Positions 1-6,825 of a stretch of DNA of 36,236 nucleotides are shown in pieces. The stretch covers positions 1-36,236 of the forward strand of contig NZ_WRPO01000032.1 of assembly GCF_009746585.1 (NCBI RefSeq), given 5' to 3'. Made by a program: the position numbers and the translations under genes. Under the pieces are notes generated by a model, which ran no database searches, was not told the origin of the DNA, and was given only the letters and a program-made list of their open reading frames with translations. Each line of letters starts with the position of its first letter. The first letter of the stretch is position 1. Source of the stretch: Novosphingobium aquimarinum (GTDB lineage Bacteria; Pseudomonadota; Alphaproteobacteria; Sphingomonadales; Sphingomonadaceae).

Positions 1-123
1 ACGGTGTAAATCCCTCATCCCCCTCGCCGCCATCGCGAAAGGGAAAAAGTGGACGACTTTTACGCCGCCCGCAGCAGCACTTCGCCGCCGCTACCGTGGT
101 CTAATTTTGCACCGCCGTTCTCA
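1..123. mobile_element. IS21-like insertion sequence end (left copy)
   Basis: Bases 3-123 are a perfect inverted copy of 36116-36236. Identity stops exactly after the CA at 122-123, and IS21-family elements are known to end in TG...CA. Two subrepeats lie inside it, at 50-69 (tggacgacttttacgccgcc) and 97-116 (tggtctaattttgcaccgcc), identical at 15 of 20 positions. Multiple terminal repeats of about 20 bp are typical transposase-binding sites at IS21-family ends. The body of the element would lie to the left, outside the window, so no istA or istB is visible. The family call is an inference from the terminal architecture. Confidence 0.65.
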
Positions 124-172
124 TTCTAGCCGTATGTAGACCCGCAGGAACAAACTCGACGAGACGATCACA

Positions 173-880
173 ATGCAGACACAGCCCCAGCCGAAAATGA
201 AGACGACGAGTGCTATCAGCTTGGCGGCTGCAAGAACTCTTCACCATGGATGCCGATTTGCGCTTCCCCAAGGAGGGTGGCAGTCTCGGAATGGGTGCCC
301 GCCATCCAATGTGAGCGCACCTGTCGCGCTGAATTTGATGGTGACCATTCAGTGGAACCTTACCAAAACCGGCAAGGACCACTTCGCTGAGCTCAGAAAT
401 CAGCGTTTCTGCCGTTGGCTGAGGACTCGTTGCGAGCAGTTGGGTATCTCAATCGCGCCGCATTACGTATACGCCCGTGAAAAGAACCATGTGCATTGGC
501 TGGTCCACGTTCCGGAGCAGCTTGTGGCTGAGTTCAAAGATCTGGTGCCGCGCTGGATCACCAGTCTTGAGCACAAAGGGACAGGGCCGCGCAAGCGCGC
601 CGAAAATCACGACCAGGCACCAGCTGGCGCAGTCAAAATCGAGACGGTTCGCAACAGCGTCGCTGCTCGCAAATATCTCCTCAAAGGCATCGGTCCTCGA
701 GACGCCTTTCGCTTTGGAATCAAGCGCGTAGAACCCCAAGGGGTCGTTGTCGGTCGTCGGACTGGTGTGAGCCGCACGTTGGGCAGGGCTGCTAGGAAGA
801 GGGCAGGCTACAAGTCTCAAAGACAGTTTTGGCAACGCGGCAATGGTCGTGTTGTGTCATCCTGCCCGTCGATTCATTGA
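173..880 (+). CDS. HUH-type Rep-like endonuclease family protein
   Basis: The protein carries the motif H106-V-H108 in a strand-like context (HVHWLVHVP) and downstream a single tyrosine in ARKYLLKG (Y168, K171). This is the pairing of metal-binding HUH motif and nucleophilic Tyr seen in rolling-circle Rep, relaxase and Y1 transposase families. The region VALNLMVTIQW near residues 51-61 would be the first core strand, so the first 46 residues may not be coding; a GTG at 311 is an alternative start. The C-terminal third is basic (RRTGVSRTLGRAARKR), which suits DNA binding. It lies directly inside the left IS end and is followed by two hairpins. I recall similar proteins in alphaproteobacterial islands as hypotheticals. 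The HUH assignment rests on motifs only. Confidence 0.6.
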   Translation: MQTQPQPKMKTTSAISLAAARTLHHGCRFALPQGGWQSRNGCPPSNVSAPVALNLMVTIQWNLTKTGKDHFAELRNQRFCRWLRTRCEQLGISIAPHYVYAREKNHVHWLVHVPEQLVAEFKDLVPRWITSLEHKGTGPRKRAENHDQAPAGAVKIETVRNSVAARKYLLKGIGPRDAFRFGIKRVEPQGVVVGRRTGVSRTLGRAARKRAGYKSQRQFWQRGNGRVVSSCPSIH

Positions 881-888
881 ACGAGCTA

Positions 889-947
889 CGTTTGGGGCTT
901 GCGCCCAACGGTTGATAAAATATGACGACGCAAATCAAATCGTCGTC
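889..947. other. Two adjacent hairpins downstream of the HUH gene
   Basis: Eight bases after the HUH stop codon there is an imperfect stem at 889-910 (CGTT.GGG paired with CCCAACG, one bulged T). A second, perfect 7-bp stem follows, with GACGACG at 924-930 and CGTCGTC at 941-947 around a 10-base AT-rich loop. Neither is followed by a T-run, so they are not typical intrinsic terminators on the plus strand. Hairpins are common substrates or end structures for HUH nucleases, but that link is inference. The rest of 948-1159 shows no gene; an AAAGGAGG motif near 1120 has no start codon at a suitable distance. Confidence 0.4.
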
Positions 948-1159
948 CTCCCGCCCGTGCGGCTCGCTCCTCCGCTTGCATGAACAATGCGCTGCGCAGT
1001 CTGGCTGATCACAAGCCCCAATCTTGCAAACTCGAACCAGAGGTATTGAGAAGCCCTCCAAATTCATTCTTTGACAACGAAGGTCACTGTCGAGACCGTG
1101 GCAATTCTTGTCCGCGTGAAAGGAGGCATTTACCAGTCATAGCCTAATCGTGCGGAATT

Positions 1160-1690
1160 ATGATGCACGGCTCGGTTGACATGTGGAACGACGATAACGC
1201 TTTCTACGACGATGGCGAATGGATCACTTGGTCCGAGATCAACTCGCATCTGGAGCGTTTGGAGTTCGAAGCACGCTTCCCTCACTTCGATGTCGATTTG
1301 GTGCCCATCTTCCAAGACCTGCTCGCAGTGGCTGAGGATTACCACAATCTCACCGGCAGCCATTTGCAGCTCTACGGCGATCTGGGTGAACTATACGGCG
1401 CCATCACTCACGGGATCAAACTCCACCGCAATTATGCGCAAGGGTCGGACGGAAAGCTCGGCGACGATTTCGTCGAGATAAAGACCATCACCCCGTTCAA
1501 AAGCAACGACACCATCACACTCAACCTGAAGCGCAATTTCAGCAAGGTGCTGATCGTAAAGATTGACGGAGAGTTCGAGGTTCAAGGCAGGCTGATCGAT
1601 CGCAAAGCTCTCCCCAAAACCAAGGGCGACACGCTGCGCCTGAATTGGGCTGACTTAGCAACCGGGCCAAACCAATCTGTCACCGCGTAA
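1160..1690 (+). CDS. Small PD-(D/E)XK-like protein of unknown function
   Basis: The 176-residue protein has an acidic N-terminus and a compact C-terminal half with GELYGAITHGIKLHR (E77), then GSDGKLGDDFVEIKTI. The spacing of E77, D102/D103 and E106-I-K108 fits a restriction-endonuclease-like PD-(D/E)XK active site. The ending NFSKVLIVKIDGEF...RLIDRK resembles small proteins I remember as DUF6998-like, but the exact family is not certain. An in-frame stop at 1145 limits the start to the ATG at 1160 or 1163. It sits between the HUH gene and the end of the RloC-like gene, transcribed towards the latter. A nuclease role is inferred from motifs; it could also be a catalytically dead relative. Confidence 0.65.
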   Translation: MMHGSVDMWNDDNAFYDDGEWITWSEINSHLERLEFEARFPHFDVDLVPIFQDLLAVAEDYHNLTGSHLQLYGDLGELYGAITHGIKLHRNYAQGSDGKLGDDFVEIKTITPFKSNDTITLNLKRNFSKVLIVKIDGEFEVQGRLIDRKALPKTKGDTLRLNWADLATGPNQSVTA

Positions 1691-1890
1691 ATTCCGTAAG
1701 TCCCTTCCTATTGTCGATAACTCTTAAAGGTGGGGGCGCGGGGGCGGCTAGCGCGCTAGTTGGAGGCAGAAACTGGGCCGATAGCAGACAGGCAGTTATC
1801 GGTTCGAAAATGTTGCATACCGTCCATAGACGGACAGGCTTTGCGGTAGTTTGTTTGAACGAAACACTTGGGCGCAATGGGGCCATTCGC
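1691..1890. other. Intergenic gap between convergent genes
   Basis: No gene is supported here. It lies between the convergent ends of the PD-(D/E)XK-like gene and the RloC-like gene. A perfect 12-bp palindrome CTAGCGCGCTAG sits at 1748-1759 after a G-rich stretch. There is no clear terminator T-run. The meaning of the palindrome is not known. Confidence 0.4.
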
Positions 1891-4149
1891 TCACGCTTCG
1901 GAAAGCTTCTTTAGGCCTGCATAGTGAAGTGGCGCGACGGCTTTGATCATGTCCAACAGGTAGGCGGTATTTTTCTGGGCTTCCGCCACCAAGGCCGGAT
2001 CGAAGCCCTTTCCTGTGTGATGGGACAGATCATTCGCGAATTTATAAATCGCAGTCTTTTTGTGGGGGTCGAAGTCTGTTTCCTCCAACTTCAAATAGAG
2101 GCTCTTGCTGGACGGCACATGAAAATCGAGGAAGGTCTCGAGAACCTTCCGAGCGATATTGGGGACATGATAGCAACCCAGGATCGTGCCGTCGGACTGA
2201 AAAGTATAGAGAACTTTGAAGAGGTAGTGATATTCCGTAGCGTGGTCGATCAGCAGCTTGTCGAGCGGAGCGAGACGGGCAGACCTGCCATCGGCCGTCT
2301 CGGTGCAGAGAACCATTGTGTAGGTTTTGTCCGTTTTGGGACCGGGGATGTTTCTCACCCAGTTGATGAGCAACCGTAGGAACTCAAAATTGTGAGTGAG
2401 GATGAAAAGCTGCTTCACCCCCTGAACACTATTCTTCAGAAATGAAAAAGCCTGATAGATCGCTGAGGCGTCGAGACTTGAGATCGGGTCGTCGATCACG
2501 ACGACGCCTTCGGCGAGATCAAAATCCTGATCTTTGAGCTGCACCAGGAAATAGAGAAACGCGATTGCGGTCTTTTCTCCCTCGCTGAGGCGCTTGGCAG
2601 GCTTGCCACGCCTGAGCACGCGATAGCCATCCGCGCCGGATTCAAAGCGCAAATCGGTGCGCCCCAGAAATTGCTTCAGATGTTCGGTGAGGTCAGCTCC
2701 GCCCGCGTGCTCATTTGAGACCTTTGCCTGTTTGTCGATGATCGACTGCGACAGATCCGCAAGGCTTCGCTTGTCTGGAAGGCCGTTGCCGCCATTGGTC
2801 AGCAGATGAATCTCTGCTTCCACTGCTGCGATTGAGTCGCTCTGCTCCTTCACCTGATCCCTAATTGTCAGGAGGTAATGCGCTTCAACCGCGTTTCGAG
2901 CATTGGCCTTTTCAGCATCGAATGCGCGCGTTTTTGCATCATGACGTTTCAGGATGTCTGCGACAGACTGCAATGCCGCCTTTAGGCGCTCGGTGTCAGA
3001 CACCATCGTCGGCTCATAAGAGGTTGTGCGCTGGGTTAACTTGACCTTCAGCGCTGCATCGATTTCGTCGAGCTTTTCGATCAACATGCTAGTCTGTTTG
3101 CCAATGGCTTCGATCGCGGTGTCGTAGTCCCCGCGGAGCTCAGAGTAGAGCGCGAGGCGATCGGGCAGCTTGAAGCGGCCGAGCGCCTCCCGGATTCCAG
3201 CAAGAGAAAGTCTCTCGGCTTCTATGTCTTCTTTGAGCTTCTGATCTTCGGTGCTGAAATGCTCCGCAAGGGCCTGCAAGCGGGTTGCTGGCAAGGTCTG
3301 CTGGCAAAACTCACAGCTCTGGGAACCGTGTTCTTTATGGAGCTTGATTCCATCCTCTACCCAGGCCGCAACGGCGGGTTTGCTCGCGAGCCTCTCAATA
3401 ATGGCTGATTGCGCGGTCCTGTTTGTCAGTATGCCGGCTCGCTCGGCCGCCCCACCAGCAGCGGCGACCACCCCAACCGGTGAAGTGCCATCCGGCTGTT
3501 GGATGGCGGGTTGAGTTAGCGCACCGACGGCCGACATTTCCTCTTGGTGAACGGTCGCTCGATGCGCCTCAAGCTCCTCATCGCTGAGCGATTTGGAATC
3601 CTCTGTAAGCTTGGCAAAGGCGGCCTCAGCATCTGGCTTCCGATATGTGCGAAGTGTCGAGCCACTGGTGGCCTCGCCAATCGTTTGAGCGATTTTGGAG
3701 AAGACTTTTCCCTTTTCGGCCTCTTGCTTCGTGAGAGCTGCATTCTGGGTCTGTATGGTCGCAAGACGTCCGTCGCGCGTTGCAATCTCCGCTTTCAGCT
3801 CCTCGGCGATCGCCTTATTCTCCTCGCCGAGTATGAGAATGTGGCGGAGCGGACCGTCGAAACGCCCGATATTCGCGTCGACGAAGTCGCTGTTGAAGAC
3901 GCGCACCTTGCGTAGATAATTTTGGCCGTGAGTCAGCGGGCCGGACTCCGTCTCCACACTGAACTCGAGCGTTGGATGATCGGGATGCGTCCCAGCCTGC
4001 AAGCAAGCCAGTAGGCGAGACAGTGTCGTTTTTCCTGAGCCATTTTCCCCGTAAATGACATTGAAGCGCCCAAAGATCGGCAATCCAGCTGGCGCCGAAT
4101 AGTTGTCGAAGACTCCAAAGCCTTTGATCTTTTTTATCTGGGTAAGCAT
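1891..4149 (-). CDS. rloC: RloC-like AAA_13 ATPase / anticodon nuclease with zinc hook
   Basis: This 752-residue ABC/SMC-like ATPase has Walker A GENGSGKTT (34-42), a long charged coiled-coil middle, C279-E-F-C282 as a Rad50-type zinc-hook CxxC, signature LSEGEK (521-526), Walker B VVVIDDPISSLD (549-560) and an H-loop LTHN (584-587). The C-terminus has R667-x3-E671 in NIARKVLE, then NDLSHH with H710/H711. This matches the Arg-Glu-His catalytic triad known from the PrrC and RloC tRNA anticodon nucleases. RloC proteins cleave and excise the wobble nucleotide of tRNA, stopping translation during phage infection or DNA damage. The start is set by AGGAGGGCAA just before ATG at 4149, although the frame stays open upstream. 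It begins 41 bp after the STAND gene, so the two are probably co-transcribed. Nuclease activity and tRNA target are inferred. Confidence 0.85.
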   Translation of the reverse strand: MLTQIKKIKGFGVFDNYSAPAGLPIFGRFNVIYGENGSGKTTLSRLLACLQAGTHPDHPTLEFSVETESGPLTHGQNYLRKVRVFNSDFVDANIGRFDGPLRHILILGEENKAIAEELKAEIATRDGRLATIQTQNAALTKQEAEKGKVFSKIAQTIGEATSGSTLRTYRKPDAEAAFAKLTEDSKSLSDEELEAHRATVHQEEMSAVGALTQPAIQQPDGTSPVGVVAAAGGAAERAGILTNRTAQSAIIERLASKPAVAAWVEDGIKLHKEHGSQSCEFCQQTLPATRLQALAEHFSTEDQKLKEDIEAERLSLAGIREALGRFKLPDRLALYSELRGDYDTAIEAIGKQTSMLIEKLDEIDAALKVKLTQRTTSYEPTMVSDTERLKAALQSVADILKRHDAKTRAFDAEKANARNAVEAHYLLTIRDQVKEQSDSIAAVEAEIHLLTNGGNGLPDKRSLADLSQSIIDKQAKVSNEHAGGADLTEHLKQFLGRTDLRFESGADGYRVLRRGKPAKRLSEGEKTAIAFLYFLVQLKDQDFDLAEGVVVIDDPISSLDASAIYQAFSFLKNSVQGVKQLFILTHNFEFLRLLINWVRNIPGPKTDKTYTMVLCTETADGRSARLAPLDKLLIDHATEYHYLFKVLYTFQSDGTILGCYHVPNIARKVLETFLDFHVPSSKSLYLKLEETDFDPHKKTAIYKFANDLSHHTGKGFDPALVAEAQKNTAYLLDMIKAVAPLHYAGLKKLSEA

Positions 4150-4190
4150 TTGCCCTCCTATGCGTAAACTAGCACAGGACGGTGTGGGTA

Positions 4191-6398
4191 TCAGCCCTTC
4201 AGGCCATTGAACATCGACCGGATCTCCGCATCGCTCATATTGCGATGGGACGTGACGCCGCCTCCCCTGTATCCCTCCTCCGGATCGTGCCGCGGCTCGT
4301 TTTCCTCCAACGCCTCCCGCCGCCATCGGATGTCGCGCTTCACTGTGTCGGACGAGAATCCGCGCTTCTCCAACAGTGCGAGCAGGCTCCCCTCGAACTC
4401 GTCGAGGTCGTCGAGGGTCGTGATCGCCTCGAGGTCGCAGTCCACGCTGCGCGTGAAGGTCCACATGGCGGATTGGACGGCGGTCGCGGCCCGCTCTTGG
4501 TCGTTGCCGTAGGTGAACAGCGCTTCGTCCATGCTCTCGATGTCCTCGAGTGGCAGGCACATCGCCTTCTCCTCGAGCATTGTGGCGGCAGCCTCCGTGG
4601 CGACTGATCGGACGCGAGCCTCCACCTCGGTCGGCAGGAGCGTCATCGCGGACCTCTCGAGTAGCGAGCAGATCTCCCGGACCTCCGCCTCGTCGACGCC
4701 CTCCTGCTCGATCCCCATCAGCGCCGTGAGCATCCTGTCGATCAGCCCTTGGTCACGGAACTCGTCGCAGAGGTCGAGGGCGAGCTCCAAATACGCTAAG
4801 CGCTGCACCCTGCCGCCATCGCGAACCCTGTCGAGTGCCGCGGTCCAGACCGTCGTTGACCCCTCCCAGTCGCCCCGATGGACACGAAAGATCTCGAAGC
4901 ACTCGCCGAGCTCGTTGGCGGTTTCGATGCAGGGGACGATAAGCGGCATTAAGCGATCTGACCGAATGACGCCGCGAAGATAGTCGCGGAGGCCAGGATT
5001 GGTGAAGTGGACGAGACTGTTGAGAAGGCTGAGGGCGGAGCCCTCGATTTCCTGATAGGCGGCTCGGAACCTAGCCTCGATCTCCGAGGTGCGCAGAGTG
5101 TTGCCTAACGCCGTGGCGACGCGCACGAAACTGTCTTTTAAAAGAGTGATTCCGACGAACGCGCCGTTGATCGCCATCGCGAGAAGCACCGTTCGTGCAT
5201 CCTCAGACATATGCTGCCTGTAGGGCCGGTCCCAGAGCTCGTGCGGATTGTCGAGGACGTGCTGGATCAGCTCGCGCGTAGGCCGCTCGTCCAAGGCGAG
5301 ATATTCGGACCGCGTCAGCATCTCGATTAGGCGCGGATTGAAGTTCTTGTGGTCGATCATGGCCAGATAGAAGCCGTCTTCTAGAATGGCGTCCTTCTGG
5401 GTCTCGGTCAGGCCTGAGAAGTGGATGTGGTTGTAGAGAATCCGCGCCTTCGCCTCGCGGGTGTAGGCGCCGACATTTAGGACGTAGCTGCGGACTCCCT
5501 TTGCCGCGTCGAGGCGGGCCGACAGCATCTTCGCCTGCGCAAGCACGTAATCGCGCGTCGTGAGGATGAACCTGAGATCCTTCTGGGCCGCCACTCGCGA
5601 CAGCAAGGGCGGCAGCCTCGCATCCAAGCCGCGGACGTGGTCCGCGGAGAGGGCGACTTGGCCGAGAAAGTCGTCGAAGAAGATCAGACGCCTCTCGCCC
5701 TCGCTAGCGACAGCCATTGCCTCCTCGATATCGTCCACGACGAAGATCCGCCAACCCTGCTCGGCATGGCGCCATAGCAGGATCTGAGCCAGCGTGGTCT
5801 TCCCGACGCCCGGCGCGCCTGCGATGATCAAGGCCCCTGTGTCCGCCAGCAGCGTCTCGGCGTCGGCCACGCTCTGATTCTGAACAAAGCGCGGTATCAT
5901 GCCGCGGATGATCTCCAGCTCCGCCGCCGTCCGGTTATAGACGCCGCTGTGGATGATGCGCTCGAGCACGGCCGAGCTCGCCAACCACAGCTTGAAATGG
6001 CGCTGCTCTACCTCAGAATGGAGGCGGAGGAGATTGTTGAGATCCTCGCGGCCTAGGATGTCGACCTCCGCCAGCGGCACCTCCGGCATCGCCGCCACGA
6101 TCTTGGCCTTCAGCGCCGGCGTCATAGAGACGGAGGTTGCCAACAGGTATCGGCTCGGCGAGAGAGTGATCGCCTTGGGGCATTCACGACGCATCGCCCG
6201 CACCAGAGCCGCCGGGCCGCTGCGGGCGTAGTGCTTCGCCTGCACGACGATCTGCTGCGGTCCGGACATGTATCTTACGTCGACGCCCTGATCCCTGCCG
6301 GGCCCAAAGCTCTCCAGCCTCCGCGACCAATGGGCCTGCAGCAAGTCGCGGACGAGTTCTTCGAAATCGAGAGGGGAGAGATCGTGGAAGTCATTCAT
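4191..6398 (-). CDS. STAND NTPase (nSTAND3-like) with N-terminal Mrr-like nuclease domain
   Basis: The 735-residue protein starts with a restriction-endonuclease domain of about 120 residues. FEELV (E13/E14), GRDQGVD (D36, D40) and VVQAK (Q53-A-K55) reproduce the E...D...QxK active site of Mrr-type enzymes. A P-loop NTPase follows, with Walker A GAPGVGKTT (194-202), Walker B RLIFFDD (237-243) and an ILTTRD sensor (278-283), which is the pattern of the nSTAND3 group. Residues from about 300 to 735 are helical, without a recognised repeat, and may sense a phage trigger. STAND NTPases with nuclease effectors are known anti-phage sensors (Avs-type). It is the first gene of a minus-strand pair with the RloC-like gene. 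I see no clear Shine-Dalgarno, but the start suits the domain. What it detects cannot be read from sequence. Confidence 0.85.
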   Translation of the reverse strand: MNDFHDLSPLDFEELVRDLLQAHWSRRLESFGPGRDQGVDVRYMSGPQQIVVQAKHYARSGPAALVRAMRRECPKAITLSPSRYLLATSVSMTPALKAKIVAAMPEVPLAEVDILGREDLNNLLRLHSEVEQRHFKLWLASSAVLERIIHSGVYNRTAAELEIIRGMIPRFVQNQSVADAETLLADTGALIIAGAPGVGKTTLAQILLWRHAEQGWRIFVVDDIEEAMAVASEGERRLIFFDDFLGQVALSADHVRGLDARLPPLLSRVAAQKDLRFILTTRDYVLAQAKMLSARLDAAKGVRSYVLNVGAYTREAKARILYNHIHFSGLTETQKDAILEDGFYLAMIDHKNFNPRLIEMLTRSEYLALDERPTRELIQHVLDNPHELWDRPYRQHMSEDARTVLLAMAINGAFVGITLLKDSFVRVATALGNTLRTSEIEARFRAAYQEIEGSALSLLNSLVHFTNPGLRDYLRGVIRSDRLMPLIVPCIETANELGECFEIFRVHRGDWEGSTTVWTAALDRVRDGGRVQRLAYLELALDLCDEFRDQGLIDRMLTALMGIEQEGVDEAEVREICSLLERSAMTLLPTEVEARVRSVATEAAATMLEEKAMCLPLEDIESMDEALFTYGNDQERAATAVQSAMWTFTRSVDCDLEAITTLDDLDEFEGSLLALLEKRGFSSDTVKRDIRWRREALEENEPRHDPEEGYRGGGVTSHRNMSDAEIRSMFNGLKG

Positions 6399-6825
6399 AA
6401 TGAGCGCGGCAGTTTCCGAATTTTTTCACCAGAAGGGAAGAAGTAAATGATCAGAGCAGCTGGTCCGCGCCTCACCTGATTCCATACCGCCGCAGCGATC
6501 CCATTCGGCCAGTTTAGGAAAACCTCATGACGATCGATCTCACGCGTCCGGTTGGGTCACACCTGCACGAAGGCGGAGCTGGAGAATGAACAGCAGGAGT
6601 TCCACCACCTGCTCCTCAGCCTCTGTCGCTCACTGATAGCCAATCGGTGCAGGGCTGGGCGTCGGTCCCTAGCGGGACCTGCCATTCGACAAATCACGCC
6701 GGAACGGCAGGAGAGTCCCAAACCCCGCTGCCAAATCAACCGATAGCTACGTCTACTTTCGGGCAATCGCCGGTTCGGCCGTAATGACTGGGATTAGGGC
6801 GCGTAGCAGACGCGCACATCCTTAC
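6399..6825. other. 427-bp gap between integrase end and defense operon start
   Basis: This stretch must hold the promoter of the minus-strand STAND-RloC operon, but I cannot name a convincing -35/-10 pair. It contains a perfect 6-bp hairpin GGTCCC-TAGC-GGGACC at 6665-6680 and a weaker one with AGCAGG at 6592-6597 and CCTGCT at 6608-6613. Short open frames here have no convincing ribosome-binding site or family likeness, so I call no gene. Confidence 0.4.

Noticed and set aside
1119..1126. Perfect Shine-Dalgarno-like AAAGGAGG as start signal for the gene at 1160
   Set aside because: It is more than 30 bases away from the ATG, and an in-frame stop at 1145 excludes an earlier start.
4150..4560. 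Open frame extending the RloC-like gene upstream into the STAND gene
   Set aside because: The sequence is low-complexity Arg-rich, overlaps the STAND gene in another frame, and a strong Shine-Dalgarno sits before ATG 4149.
6552..6766. Short open frames on both strands in the integrase-STAND gap
   Set aside because: No ribosome-binding sites and no recognisable family; likely non-coding.
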